From Cellulophaga fucicola (lineage in GTDB: Bacteria > Bacteroidota > Bacteroidia > Flavobacteriales > Flavobacteriaceae): a stretch of DNA of 64,000 nucleotides. The position numbers and the translations under genes were made by a program. This document shows positions 53,891 to 63,907 of the stretch, piece after piece (positions within the stretch are counted from its first letter, which is position 1; each line of letters starts with the position of its first letter). Under the pieces are notes generated by a model. The model did not search any database. It was not told where the DNA came from and saw nothing but the letters and a program-made list of their open reading frames with translations. The stretch is taken from NCBI RefSeq assembly GCF_900119145.1, contig NZ_FPIY01000001.1, positions 124,001 through 188,000 on the forward strand, in the 5' to 3' direction.

Positions 53891-54433
53891 TTAATTGCTT
53901 TTTAAATAATTTTCAATTTTTTTTGCTGCTTGATGGTAAGAAGCCTTTAAACCACCAACGGAAGTGCCTAGTATCTCTGATATTTCTTCGTATTTTAACT
54001 CGTCAAAATATTTCATATTAAACACTAATTTTTGCTTTTCGGGCAATGTGTTTATTGCTTTTTGTAGCTTTAATTGAATTTCATCACCCTCAAAATAGAC
54101 GTCTGACTGTAAATTTTGGAGTAAAATGTCTTGTAATTCTTCATTAGTTACGCCTAACATTTTAGATTTAGTCTTTAAAAATGATAAAGATTCATTAGTC
54201 GCAATTCTATATATCCAAGAAAATAGTTTACTATCGCCTTTAAAACCATCGATGTTTTTATATACCTTAATAAAGGTGTTCTGTAAAACATCATCTGCGT
54301 CTTCGTGGTTCAGTACAATTTTACGAATATGCCAATATAACCTTACTTTGTAGGTGTCAACTAAAACCTCAAAAGCCTTGGCTTGTGAGTCTTTTTGTTT
54401 TAATTGATGTACTAAAGTTTCTTCGGTTACCAA
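53891..54433 (-). CDS. ECF RNA polymerase sigma factor
   Basis: A 180-residue ECF sigma factor. Region 2 includes DADDVLQNTFIKVYKNIDGF and LFSWIYRIATNESLSFL; region 4 includes KQKLVFNMKYFDELKYEEIS and GTSVGGLKASYHQAAKKI. It starts at TTG 54433, since the frame has no ATG ahead of region 2. It is the first gene of an operon with an anti-sigma-like and a Spy-like gene, a self-contained envelope-stress module distinct from the one at 6-7 kb. Confidence 0.9.
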   Translation of the reverse strand: MVTEETLVHQLKQKDSQAKAFEVLVDTYKVRLYWHIRKIVLNHEDADDVLQNTFIKVYKNIDGFKGDSKLFSWIYRIATNESLSFLKTKSKMLGVTNEELQDILLQNLQSDVYFEGDEIQLKLQKAINTLPEKQKLVFNMKYFDELKYEEISEILGTSVGGLKASYHQAAKKIENYLKSN

Positions 54434-54482
54434 ATTGTGTATATTTAAAATTTAGACTTTTATAAGTGAAAAAGGTTTAATT

Positions 54483-56312
54483 CTATGCATCAAAAGATTG
54501 CATATCTACTAGTTTTTTATAAACGCTATTGTTATTAATTAATTCTGCATGAGATCCTTGTTCTACAATTTCTCCTTTTTGTAAAACTACAATTGTATCT
54601 GCACTTTGTATCGTAGATAACCTATGTGCAATAACAATAGAGGTTCTGTTTTGCATCATCTTTTCTAATGCATCTTGTACCAAACGCTCGCTTTCTGTAT
54701 CTAAAGCAGATGTAGCCTCGTCTAAAATCATTATTGGAGGATTTTTAAGAACCGCACGTGCAATAGATAAACGTTGCTTTTGTCCGCCACTTAGCTTGTT
54801 ACCACTATCACCAATATTAGTTTCATAGCCATTTGGTTGCTCCATTATAAAGTCGTGAGCATTAGCAATCTTAGCAGCTTCAATAATTTCTTCTTCGGTA
54901 GCATTAATTTTACCTAAAGCAATGTTGTTTTTTATACTATCGTTAAATAAAATAGAGTCTTGTGTAACTAGTCCCATTAAGTTTCTAAGCGACTTTTTAG
55001 TTAGATCTTTAATGTTATTGTCATCTATTGTTATTTCACCCTCGTTAACATCGTAAAAACGAGTAACAAGGTTTGCAATAGTACTTTTTCCACTACCAGA
55101 CTGTCCAACAAGAGCAACTGTTTTTCCTTTGTTTACTTTTAGATTAAAGTTTTTAAGAACGTACTCATCTTCATACTTAAAAGATATATTTTTTAATGTA
55201 ATGTTGTTCTGGAAATCTTCTTTTACAATTGCATTTTCTTTTTCTGCGATAGGATTTTTAGTTTCTAAAATCTCTAAAACACGTTCTGCGGCTGCATTAC
55301 CTTTTTTAACTCCATAAGATGCTTTACTCATTGCTTTTGCAGGAGTTAGTATTTGGTATGCAAGTCCCATATAAGTTATAAATAAACCCGCTTCTAAAGT
55401 TTTTTCAACCAATACCATTTGTCCACCATACCATAAAAGAATACCAATAACGCCAATACCTAAAAATTCACTAGCAGGAGATGCAAGATTTTGTCTGTTT
55501 AATAAGCTATTAGAAAATTTAAAAAATCTATTAGTTGATTTTTGAAACGTTCCTGCAAAAGTTTTTTCTGCATTAAAAGCTTTTATAACGCGTAAACCAC
55601 CCAAGGTTTCTTCTAAAATTGATAAAAATGTACCTTGTTCTTTTTGTACTTTATCCGATTTCTTTTTTAACGATTTACCAATTAATGAGATTAAAAATCC
55701 AGAAATAGGTAGAAAAATAAAAACAAATAAAGTTAATTGCGGACTAAAAGTAAGCATTGCTGCAATTGTAAATATAATAGTAAGAGGTTCTCTTACTATT
55801 AATTCTAATACTGATAAAAACGAATGTTGAATTTCTAAAACATCAGATGTAATACGTGCAATTGTATCTCCTTTTCTTTTTTCTGAATAGTAAGATATTG
55901 GTAGCTCTACAGTTTTATCATACAAAGCATTTCTTAAATCTTTTAGAACACCGTTTCTTAAAAATGTAATAAAATACATAGCTAAGTAGCCAAATACATT
56001 TTTTAAGAAAAACATACTTATAACTAAGCTAACCATTAGCATTAGAGCATCTCCTTGGTCTCCGTTGCTAACGTTTTGTGTAATAAAAAAGTTTAAGTAG
56101 TCTATGGCATAGTCTTTAATCTCTGCTAATCCTTCCCATTGTGGCGCTACAGTGACAGCTTCTGTATCTCCAAAAAGTACAGCAAGCATAGGAAATAAAG
56201 ATACCATTGCAAGTGTGCTAAATAGAGCGTAAAAGATATTGGCAATTATATTTAGTATTGCATACTTTTTGTATGGCTTAGCAAAAACTAATATTTTTTT
56301 AAAGTAATTCAT
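54483..56312 (-). CDS. ABC transporter, fused permease/ATPase (MsbA-like)
   Basis: A 609-residue half-transporter. About six membrane helices span 15-330. The C-terminal nucleotide-binding domain has Walker A VGQSGSGKSTIANLV, the signature KLSGGQKQRLSIARA, Walker B PIMILDEATSALDTESE and the switch His in VIAHRLST. It probably exports lipid or a peptide as a homodimer, and MsbA-like lipid flipping is one option. Its start overlaps the stop of the phosphohexomutase gene (TAATG), so the two are tightly coupled. Confidence 0.92.
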   Translation of the reverse strand: MNYFKKILVFAKPYKKYAILNIIANIFYALFSTLAMVSLFPMLAVLFGDTEAVTVAPQWEGLAEIKDYAIDYLNFFITQNVSNGDQGDALMLMVSLVISMFFLKNVFGYLAMYFITFLRNGVLKDLRNALYDKTVELPISYYSEKRKGDTIARITSDVLEIQHSFLSVLELIVREPLTIIFTIAAMLTFSPQLTLFVFIFLPISGFLISLIGKSLKKKSDKVQKEQGTFLSILEETLGGLRVIKAFNAEKTFAGTFQKSTNRFFKFSNSLLNRQNLASPASEFLGIGVIGILLWYGGQMVLVEKTLEAGLFITYMGLAYQILTPAKAMSKASYGVKKGNAAAERVLEILETKNPIAEKENAIVKEDFQNNITLKNISFKYEDEYVLKNFNLKVNKGKTVALVGQSGSGKSTIANLVTRFYDVNEGEITIDDNNIKDLTKKSLRNLMGLVTQDSILFNDSIKNNIALGKINATEEEIIEAAKIANAHDFIMEQPNGYETNIGDSGNKLSGGQKQRLSIARAVLKNPPIMILDEATSALDTESERLVQDALEKMMQNRTSIVIAHRLSTIQSADTIVVLQKGEIVEQGSHAELINNNSVYKKLVDMQSFDA

Positions 56313-58021
56313 TAATTTAAATTCAGTTCTTTTAGAATTCTGTTTATTTTATCTTCTAATTGTGAGTTAATCTCTTTGTAATCTTCAGCTTTTTCTAAAC
56401 TAGCATTAACACTAAAGTAGAATTTTATTTTAGGCTCTGTTCCACTTGGTCTAGCAGCCATTTTAGTGCCATCTTTTGCTATGTAAATAAGAACATTAGA
56501 TTTAGGAATAGTAATTTCTTTTTCTTCTCCTGTAATTATATTTTTAGCTGTAGATGTATTGTAGTCTTCTATCCATTCTACTTTAGAACCATCTATTGTA
56601 GTTACAGGATTGTTTTTAAAATCTACCATCATTTGCTTAATCTCCTCTGCTCCAGTAGCTCCTTTTTTTGTTAAAGAGACTAACTTTTCTTTGTAAAAAC
56701 CACAGTCTACGTAGGTGTCTATTAAATCCTTGTAAAAAGAACTTCCGTTGGCCTTAGCATTTGCTCCAATTTCGCAAGCAAGTAGAGTAGAGGTAACAGC
56801 ATCTTTATCTCTTACAAAATCACCAACCATAAAACCAAAACTTTCTTCGCCACCACCTACAAAATATTGATTAGGCGCGTCTTTTATCATTTTAGCAATC
56901 CATTTAAAACCAGTTAGAGCTGTTTTGCACTCTACATTGTAAAGATCTGCTAACCTGTTCATCATTGGAGTAGATACAATTGTAGAGCCAATAAACTCGT
57001 CTCCTGTAAACCCTTTTTGTTTGCGTTGCTCTAAAAGAAACTTGGTCATTAAAACCATTGTTTGGTTACCGTTTAACAACTCTAATTTTCCTTCTAAATT
57101 ACGAACAGCAATACCTAGTCTATCGCAATCTGGATCTGTGCCAATAACGATATCAGCATCAATTTCTTCAGCTTTTTTTATAGCCATAGAAAGTGCCTCT
57201 GGTTCTTCTGGATTAGGAGAAACAACCGTTGGAAAATCACCGTCTGGTTTTGCTTGCTCTTCTATTATAGTTACATTTTTATAACCGGCACGTTTTAAAA
57301 CCTCTGGTACAGCTGTAATAGATGTGCCGTGTAAAGATGTAAATACAATTTTAAAGTTGTCTTTATCTTTTGCGTTAAAGTTTCCGTTTTCTACAGATGC
57401 ATTTAAAAAAGCTTCATCTACTTCTGTATCTATTAATTCAATTTTAGCTTCATCAGCATTAAAGTTTACTTCGCTAAAATCTAGTTTGTTTATTTCTGAA
57501 ATAATTTCTTTGTCCTGTGGAGGTACAATTTGTCCGCCATCTGTCCAGTATACTTTATAACCATTATATTCTGGTGGGTTATGAGATGCTGTAAGTACAA
57601 TACCAACGTGACAGTTTAGGTGTTTAACTGAAAATGATAAAGCAGGTGTGGTTCTAAGATCAGAGAATAAATATACTTTTATGCTATTGGCAGAAAAAAC
57701 GTCTGCTACAGTTTTAGCAAGTGTGTCACTATTGTGTCTACAGTCGTAAGCTATAACAACTTTTAACTCTTCGTTAGGGTATACTTTTTTAAGGTAATTA
57801 CTTATGCCTTGTGTGTTTTTACCTAAGGTATATTTGTTTATACGGTTGGTTCCAACGCCCATTATACCACGCATACCACCAGTACCAAATTCTAAGTTTT
57901 TATAAAAACTATCGTTTAATTCTTCAGGGTTATTTTTTATTAAATCTTCTACTTTAGATTTTGTGTTTGCATCAAAAGTAGTTGTAAGCCAAGTTTTTGC
58001 TGATTCTAAAATTGAACTCAT
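56312..58021 (-). CDS. Phosphoglucomutase/phosphomannomutase-type enzyme
   Basis: A 569-residue alpha-D-phosphohexomutase. It has GTGGMRGIMGVGTN at the start of domain 1, the phospho-Ser loop LTASHNPPEYNGYKVYW, the metal site GTDPDCDRLGIAV, the sugar loop FVGGGEESFGFM and the phosphate loop ARPSGTEPKIKFYFS. It moves phosphate between C1 and C6 of hexose phosphates. It lies between a GT2 gene and an ABC exporter, which suggests sugar supply for envelope glycans. Confidence 0.94.
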   Translation of the reverse strand: MSSILESAKTWLTTTFDANTKSKVEDLIKNNPEELNDSFYKNLEFGTGGMRGIMGVGTNRINKYTLGKNTQGISNYLKKVYPNEELKVVIAYDCRHNSDTLAKTVADVFSANSIKVYLFSDLRTTPALSFSVKHLNCHVGIVLTASHNPPEYNGYKVYWTDGGQIVPPQDKEIISEINKLDFSEVNFNADEAKIELIDTEVDEAFLNASVENGNFNAKDKDNFKIVFTSLHGTSITAVPEVLKRAGYKNVTIIEEQAKPDGDFPTVVSPNPEEPEALSMAIKKAEEIDADIVIGTDPDCDRLGIAVRNLEGKLELLNGNQTMVLMTKFLLEQRKQKGFTGDEFIGSTIVSTPMMNRLADLYNVECKTALTGFKWIAKMIKDAPNQYFVGGGEESFGFMVGDFVRDKDAVTSTLLACEIGANAKANGSSFYKDLIDTYVDCGFYKEKLVSLTKKGATGAEEIKQMMVDFKNNPVTTIDGSKVEWIEDYNTSTAKNIITGEEKEITIPKSNVLIYIAKDGTKMAARPSGTEPKIKFYFSVNASLEKAEDYKEINSQLEDKINRILKELNLN

Positions 58022-58054
58022 TTTTATTTTTTTTATTAGTGTTGTAACTATTTT

Positions 58055-59005
58055 TTATTTGGTATTTAGCTCTTCAGAAATAGAATATCTAGTTTCATTT
58101 TTTTTAGAGCGTACCATAATTTCTCCTATAAAGCCAGCTAAAAATAACTGACTACCCATTAACATAGCGGTTAAAGCAATGTAAAATTGTGGTCTGTCTG
58201 TAATTAGTCTGCCAAATCTATTTAAGAATAATTTATCTATACCTAAATATAATGCAAAACCAAAACCAATTATAAACATTAATGCGCCTAAGGCACCAAA
58301 TAGGTGCATAGGTCTTTTTCCAAACTTAGATAAGAACCAAATTGTAATTAAGTCTAAAAACCCATTAATAAACCGTTCCATTCCAAATTTGGTGTTACCG
58401 TATTTACGAGCTTGGTGTTGTACTACTTTTTCATCAATTTTTGTAAATCCTGCATTTTTAGCAAGAACAGGAATGTAGCGGTGCATTTCGCCAGAAACTT
58501 CAATGTTTTTAACAACATCTTTTCTGTAGGCTTTTAGTCCACAGTTAAAGTCATGTAGTTTAACGCCAGATGTTTGTTGTGCAGCCCAATTGAATAATTT
58601 GGAAGGTAAATTTTTAGCGATAACAGAATCGTACCTTTTCTTTTTCCAACCAGAAATAAGATCAAATCCGTCCTTTATAATAAGGTTGTAAAGTTCAGGT
58701 ATTTCTTCTGGGTTGTCTTGTAGATCCGCATCCATAGTAATAACAACATCTCCTTGTACAGCTTTAAAGCCCGCATGTAAGGCTTGCGATTTGCCAAAGT
58801 TGCGTTGAAATCGAATACCTTTTACATTTGGATTTACTTCAGATAACTCAGTTATAACTCTCCAAGAATTATCTGTGCTGCCATCGTCTATAAAAAGTAT
58901 TTCATATAAAAAATGATTGGATTGCATTACGGATACAATCCAATCATGTAGTTCTTTTAATGATTCTTCCTCGTTTAAAAGGGGAATAACAATAGATAAG
59001 TTCAT
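58055..59005 (-). CDS. Membrane GT2 glycosyltransferase (polyprenyl-phosphate type)
   Basis: A 316-residue family 2 glycosyltransferase. The nucleotide-sugar site is LSIVIPLLNEEESL with FIDDGSTDNSW, and the metal motif is in VITMDADLQDNPEEIPELY. Two membrane helices close the protein (about 235-258 and 275-300). This is the DPM1/ArnC/GtrB layout, which transfers a sugar to a polyprenyl-phosphate carrier. The sugar is not determined. It lies 33 nt upstream of the phosphohexomutase. Confidence 0.92.
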   Translation of the reverse strand: MNLSIVIPLLNEEESLKELHDWIVSVMQSNHFLYEILFIDDGSTDNSWRVITELSEVNPNVKGIRFQRNFGKSQALHAGFKAVQGDVVITMDADLQDNPEEIPELYNLIIKDGFDLISGWKKKRYDSVIAKNLPSKLFNWAAQQTSGVKLHDFNCGLKAYRKDVVKNIEVSGEMHRYIPVLAKNAGFTKIDEKVVQHQARKYGNTKFGMERFINGFLDLITIWFLSKFGKRPMHLFGALGALMFIIGFGFALYLGIDKLFLNRFGRLITDRPQFYIALTAMLMGSQLFLAGFIGEIMVRSKKNETRYSISEELNTK

Positions 59006-59042
59006 AAGGTACTCTTGAAAATATATTCAAAAGTACAAATTC

Positions 59043-59561
59043 CTAAATAGTTTCTTGCTTTTTTATTAGTAATGCAGGAATTAAAGAAAGAATAAAGCCC
59101 ATTATAATGCTATACAGTAACCCAAATAAGATTTGCATTGTTGGTGTCTGAAATGGTTTGGTCATCTCTATATTTGCTTCTATTTGTTCTATAGTCAAGC
59201 CAGACTCTAAAAGCATTGCTTTCTGGTATTCGGTTGCTTTAGTCATAAAATCAGGATCTATTACACCTACAAGTATTTGATTAAAGATTATACCTATAAT
59301 ACCGCCAACTAAACTAACGCCTACTCCAATTTTTAAAGCCTGACCAACAGATATAAAACCTCCGTTTGCTTTTTTAAATTGAAACATACCTATTAGAATA
59401 AAAGCTAAGGTTAATAACATAGACACAACAAAGACCATTGCGCCGCCTTGGTAATGCATATCTAAAGAGAATAACATTAACCCAAACACCACGCTAATAC
59501 CTCCTAGTATTAATCCGTAGTTTAATGCGTATTTTCCAGTTTTTGGTAAATTTTCTTCCAT
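59043..59561 (-). CDS. DUF4199 membrane protein
   Basis: A 172-residue protein with four membrane segments, the typical DUF4199 arrangement: about 13-32, 38-60, 75-98 and 140-165. Conserved parts are YALNYGLILGGISVVFG and FISVGQALKIGVGVSLVGG. The function is unknown. It is the first gene of the envelope operon and divergent from the L31 gene. Confidence 0.88.
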   Translation of the reverse strand: MEENLPKTGKYALNYGLILGGISVVFGLMLFSLDMHYQGGAMVFVVSMLLTLAFILIGMFQFKKANGGFISVGQALKIGVGVSLVGGIIGIIFNQILVGVIDPDFMTKATEYQKAMLLESGLTIEQIEANIEMTKPFQTPTMQILFGLLYSIIMGFILSLIPALLIKKQETI

Positions 59562-59662
59562 TTTTATATTATTTTTGGTTATTACTTAGTTAGTAATCTT
59601 TTTAGTAAATTTGTTACAGTACAAAGGACGTTATTTTTTTTATCTTTTTTTTTAGATAAACA

Positions 59663-59692
59663 TTGTGGTTTTCATAAAAATGCGTATTTTTG
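59663..59692 (+). promoter_or_regulatory. Promoter of the L31 gene
   Basis: TTG at 59663-59665, a 19-nt spacer and TATTTTTG at 59685-59692 form a textbook Bacteroidota promoter. The ATG follows 41 nt later. Confidence 0.8.
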
Positions 59693-59732
59693 CACCGCTA
59701 AATTTATTTAGAAGAATTAAAGTTTTTAAAAA

Positions 59733-59984
59733 ATGAGAAAAGGTATACACCCAGAGAATTATAGATTAGTAGCATTTAAAGATATGTCTAACGAAGAGGT
59801 ATTTTTAACTAAATCTACAGCAAATACAAAAGAAACACTTGAGGTAGACGGTGTTGAGTATCCATTAATAAAATTGGAAATCTCTAGAACATCTCACCCG
59901 TTTTACACTGGTAAAGCGAAGTTAGTAGATACTGCTGGACGTATTGACAAGTTTAAAAACAAATACAAGAAATTTACTAAGTAA
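59733..59984 (+). CDS. rpmE2: 50S ribosomal protein L31 type B
   Basis: An 83-residue ribosomal protein with the type B opening [20 protein letters not shown] and the closing [18 protein letters not shown]. It lacks the CxxC zinc motif of type A, so it belongs to the zinc-independent form. A strong promoter precedes it and a terminator follows. Confidence 0.97.
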   Translation: MRKGIHPENYRLVAFKDMSNEEVFLTKSTANTKETLEVDGVEYPLIKLEISRTSHPFYTGKAKLVDTAGRIDKFKNKYKKFTK

Positions 59985-60005
59985 TAATTTCTTTACAATA
60001 TATTT

Positions 60006-60047
60006 AAAAAGTCACTTTTCAATTTATTTTGAAATGTGACTTTTTTT
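60006..60047 (+). terminator. Terminator of L31
   Basis: AAAAAGTCAC and GTGACTTTTT form the base of a stem extended by TTTTC and GAAAT, followed by a T-run. Confidence 0.85.
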
Positions 60048-60076
60048 AGTTTTTAATTAAAAATCTTTTTAGTGTT

Positions 60077-61252
60077 ATGAATTATATTTTATTTGATGGT
60101 AGCGCAAGAACAGCATTATTACCTTTTACTTTTACTAGGCCTGTTGCAGAGATTAGAGTAGGGATACTTACCATACGTGAAAAATGGGAAATGCATCTTG
60201 GGAGTACTACAAGTACAATAACAGAAGACTATTTAAGTGAAAAACACCCAATGGTGGAGTTAGAAGAGAATGTAATGATTAATGCGTCTTACCTCCCTAA
60301 TACTACTTTGGTTGCTTTAATTGAAGATTTAAAAGAAAACCAAGTAATATACCATAACGACAATATTGTTGCTTTTTTTGCTAAAGAAGCACAAGAAGAA
60401 ATAGATTTTGATACTTACGAAGTAATAGACTTTAAGGGAGATGTAATAACTATAGAGCAAACTTGGGATATTTTTTCTAAGAATGAAGAAGCATTGCAAG
60501 AAGATTTTGATCTTGTTACTGCCGGAAGAACTAGTGTGTCTATTTCTAAAACCAATACAGTAATAAACCCAGAAAACATTTTTATAGAAGAAGGTGCAAT
60601 TGTAGAGCACTGTATTCTTAATGCTACAAAAGGGCCTATTTATGTTGGTAGAGATGCAGAAATTTGGGAAGGTGCTATGGTGCGTGGTGGTTTGGCATTA
60701 TGTAACAATGCTGTAATAAAAATGGGAGCAAAAATATACGGTGCTACAACTATTGGTCCTTACGGTAAGGTTTGTGGCGAAGTAAGTAATTCTGTTATTT
60801 TTGGATATTCTAGTAAAGGCCATGAAGGTTATTTAGGAAATTCTGTTTTAGGAGAATGGTGTAATATAGGTGCAGATTCTAACAACTCTAACCTAAAGAA
60901 CAATTACGCTAAAGTTAAGTTATGGAGCTATGAAACAGAAAGATTTGAGCAAACAGGTTTGCAATTCTGTGGTTTAATGATGGGAGATCATAGTAAAAGT
61001 GCCATAAATACAATGTTTAACACGGGTACGGTAGTAGGGGTAAACGTTAATATTTACGCCCCAGGTTTTCCAAGAAACTTTGTGCCTAGTTTTAGTTGGG
61101 GTGGTGCTTCTGGTTTTACAACATATGGAACTAAAAAAGCTTTTGAGACAGCAAAAGTTATGATGGAAAGACGTAATGTAGAGTTTACGGAACAAGATGC
61201 TGCAATTTTAACTCACGTTTTTGAAGAAACAAAAAAATGGAGAAAAGATTAA
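60077..61252 (+). CDS. GlmU-family sugar nucleotidyltransferase-like protein
   Basis: A 391-residue protein. The N-terminal part (1-150) is nucleotidyltransferase-like with ILFDGSARTALLPFTFTRPV and REKWEM. The C-terminal part (150-340) is a left-handed beta-helix of hexapeptide repeats (ENIFIEEGAIVEHCIL, GAKIYGATTIGPYGKV, VIFGYSSKGHEG), as in GlmU. The canonical N-terminal L-x2-G-x-GTRM nucleotide motif is altered, so it may not be a bifunctional GlmU. Its place right after L31 is common in flavobacteria. Confidence 0.85.
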   Translation: MNYILFDGSARTALLPFTFTRPVAEIRVGILTIREKWEMHLGSTTSTITEDYLSEKHPMVELEENVMINASYLPNTTLVALIEDLKENQVIYHNDNIVAFFAKEAQEEIDFDTYEVIDFKGDVITIEQTWDIFSKNEEALQEDFDLVTAGRTSVSISKTNTVINPENIFIEEGAIVEHCILNATKGPIYVGRDAEIWEGAMVRGGLALCNNAVIKMGAKIYGATTIGPYGKVCGEVSNSVIFGYSSKGHEGYLGNSVLGEWCNIGADSNNSNLKNNYAKVKLWSYETERFEQTGLQFCGLMMGDHSKSAINTMFNTGTVVGVNVNIYAPGFPRNFVPSFSWGGASGFTTYGTKKAFETAKVMMERRNVEFTEQDAAILTHVFEETKKWRKD

Positions 61253-61347
61253 ATAATAATTAAGAAGCAGTAATACATTAAGTAAATTCTAATAAGTTTT
61301 TGTATTTTTCCATTTAATTTTTTAATCTATAACAGCATTGAAATTAA

Positions 61348-61833
61348 ATGAAAAAGCTAACCTTAATTCGTCACGGAAAATCCTCTTGGAATTACGATGT
61401 TTCAGACAGAGATAGACCTTTGTTAGAGCGTGGTATTAATGATGCTTATCTAGTAGCTAGTGCTATTAAAGAGCCGGTTATAGATGCGGTTTTTTCAAGT
61501 CCGGCTAATAGGGCATTGCATACGTGTAATATCTTTTTAAGAGTACTAAATATACCTTCTAGTGACTTACGTGTTTATGATGAGCTTTACGATTTCTCTG
61601 GAGAACACGTTATCAACTTTATAAAATCTTTAGACAATAGTTTAGAACACGTTGTTATTTTTGGACACAACCATGCGTTAACTCACATTGTTAATTTATG
61701 GGGAGATAAAGAAATTGAAAATGTACCCACGGCAGGTTTAGTTCAACTAAATTTTAATGTGTTAGAATGGAAAGCTATTACGAAAGGTAATACGCTAAAT
61801 GTAATATTTCCTAAAAATTTGAAGAATGATTAA
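61348..61833 (+). CDS. sixA: SixA-type histidine phosphatase
   Basis: A 161-residue phosphatase of the histidine phosphatase superfamily: the catalytic His is in LIRHGKSSWN, Arg in SSPANRALHT and the second His in VVIFGHNHALTHIVN. SixA removes phosphate from phospho-His domains of relay proteins; the target here is unknown. It overlaps the polyphosphate kinase gene by 8 nt, suggesting one message. Confidence 0.9.
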   Translation: MKKLTLIRHGKSSWNYDVSDRDRPLLERGINDAYLVASAIKEPVIDAVFSSPANRALHTCNIFLRVLNIPSSDLRVYDELYDFSGEHVINFIKSLDNSLEHVVIFGHNHALTHIVNLWGDKEIENVPTAGLVQLNFNVLEWKAITKGNTLNVIFPKNLKND

Positions 61834-63898
61834 GACAAAAAATCAATATATAAATAGAGAAATTAGCTGGTTAAGTTTTAACGCGCGTGTATTGCAAGAA
61901 AGTGCAGATGTAAAAGTGCCGTTAATAGAAAGGCTACGTTTTTTAGGTATATTTTCTAATAATTTAGATGAATTTTTTAAGGTACGTTACGCAACAGTAA
62001 AGCGTATTGTAGACGCGGGTAAAACAGGTAAAAGTGTTTTAGGTGGCGAAAAAGCTAAAGATTTATTAGAGGAGATAACAACTATAGTTATAAAACAGCA
62101 GACTAGAAGTTTAAAAATTCTAGGTGATATAGAAAAGGAGTTAGAGACAGAGAATATTTTTATTATTAACGAAAAAGAAGTTAATAAAAACCAAGAAGCT
62201 TTTATAAAAACATACTTTACAGAAAAAGTAAGTCCGCGTTTAATGACAATTGTTTTAAACGATTTAAGAGAGTTTCCGTTATTAAAAGATACCGCAGCAT
62301 ATTTGGCTATAAAAATGGTATTAAATAATGTTAATGAAAACGGTATTCCTGAGAATAAGTACGCATTAATAGAGATTCCTAAAGAAATAGAACGTTTTGT
62401 AGAGTTGCCAAAGGAAGGTGATAAAAATTATATTATTCTTTTAGATGATTTAATTAGATATTCTCTGCGTCATATTTTTAATATGTTTACGTATAAGTCT
62501 ATTTCTGCGCATATGATTAAGATTACTAGAGATGCAGAATTAGATATAGATAATGATCTTAGTAAGAGTTTTATAGAGAAAATTTCTTCTAGTGTGGAGC
62601 ATCGTAAAATTAGTGATCCAGTACGTTTTGTATACGATAAAAGAATAGCAAAAGATACCTTGGCTTTTTTAATGGAAAAGATGGGGATAGAGGAAACAGA
62701 TAGTATAATTCCGGGTGGTATTTACCACAACCGTAGAGATTATATGAAATTTCCTAGTTTAGGTCGTAAGGATCTTATGTACGGGAAAATTACGCCTTTA
62801 CCCGTTAAAGATTTTAGTTTAGAAGGTAGTATTTTAGAGCGTATTGCAGAGAAAGATCATTTGCAGTATACGCCATACCATACATTCTCTTACATCACTA
62901 AATTTTTAAGAGAGGCAGCATTAGACCCTCAGGTAAGAACCATAAAGCTTACGGTGTATAGGTTGGCGAGTAATTCTCAAGTAGTTTCTTCTTTAATAAA
63001 TGCGGTTAAAAATGGTAAGCAAGTAACGGTGCAAATAGAATTGCAAGCTAGGTTTGATGAGCAAGCAAATATTGAATATGCAGAGTTGTTACAAGCAGAA
63101 GGGGTTAAGCTTATTTTTGGAGTACCAGGCTTAAAAGTGCACAGTAAAATATGTGTTATAGAGAGAGAAGAATCAGAAGGACTTAAGCGTTATGGGTTTA
63201 TTAGTACAGGTAACTTTAATGAATCTACGGCTAAAATTTATACAGATTATACGTTGTTTACAGCGCATTCATCAATATTAAAAGAGTTAAATAAAGTTTT
63301 TGATTTTTTTGAAACTAGCTATAAAATTAATAAGTACAAGCACTTAATTGTATCGCCTCATTATACAAAAAATGTTTTTAGAGCGTTAATAGATCAAGAG
63401 ATTGAAAATGCAAAGGCAGGTAAAGATGCTTTTATAAAAATTAAGATGAATAGCTTAACTTCTTATAAAATGGTAGACAAACTTTACGAGGCTAGTAATG
63501 CTGGGGTAAAAGTTCAATTAATTATTAGAGGTATTTGTTGTTTAGTTCCCGGAGTTAAGGGAATGAGCGAGAATATAGAAGCAATTAGTGTAGTCGATAA
63601 ATTTTTAGAACATACACGTGTTTTTATTTTTGGTAACGATGGTGATACAAAAATTTATATTTCATCTGCAGATTGGATGACAAGGAACTTGGATTTTAGA
63701 GTAGAAGTTGGTTGTCCTATTTACGATAAAGATATTAAAAAACAACTATTAGATACTTTTGATATTTCTTGGAATGATAATTTAAAAGCACGTATATTTT
63801 CAGTTAAACAAGACAATGCATATCGCAAAGATAATATGCCAGAATTGCGATCACAGTTTGCACTGTATAATTATTATAAGGAGAAATTAAATAAATAG
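61826..63898 (+). CDS. ppk1: Polyphosphate kinase 1
   Basis: A 690-residue enzyme that makes inorganic polyphosphate from ATP. The N-terminal helical domain opens with INREISWLSFNARVLQESAD. The two phospho-His positions lie in LKVHSKICVIE and HTRVFIFGND, and FISTGNFNESTAKIYTDYTLF and VEIELQARFDEQANI-type VTVQIELQARFDEQANIEYA are conserved blocks. The length fits the family. The stop codon is followed 9 nt later, in the same frame, by the exopolyphosphatase start. Confidence 0.96.
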   Translation: MIKTKNQYINREISWLSFNARVLQESADVKVPLIERLRFLGIFSNNLDEFFKVRYATVKRIVDAGKTGKSVLGGEKAKDLLEEITTIVIKQQTRSLKILGDIEKELETENIFIINEKEVNKNQEAFIKTYFTEKVSPRLMTIVLNDLREFPLLKDTAAYLAIKMVLNNVNENGIPENKYALIEIPKEIERFVELPKEGDKNYIILLDDLIRYSLRHIFNMFTYKSISAHMIKITRDAELDIDNDLSKSFIEKISSSVEHRKISDPVRFVYDKRIAKDTLAFLMEKMGIEETDSIIPGGIYHNRRDYMKFPSLGRKDLMYGKITPLPVKDFSLEGSILERIAEKDHLQYTPYHTFSYITKFLREAALDPQVRTIKLTVYRLASNSQVVSSLINAVKNGKQVTVQIELQARFDEQANIEYAELLQAEGVKLIFGVPGLKVHSKICVIEREESEGLKRYGFISTGNFNESTAKIYTDYTLFTAHSSILKELNKVFDFFETSYKINKYKHLIVSPHYTKNVFRALIDQEIENAKAGKDAFIKIKMNSLTSYKMVDKLYEASNAGVKVQLIIRGICCLVPGVKGMSENIEAISVVDKFLEHTRVFIFGNDGDTKIYISSADWMTRNLDFRVEVGCPIYDKDIKKQLLDTFDISWNDNLKARIFSVKQDNAYRKDNMPELRSQFALYNYYKEKLNK

Positions 63899-63907
63899 AT
63901 TTTTATT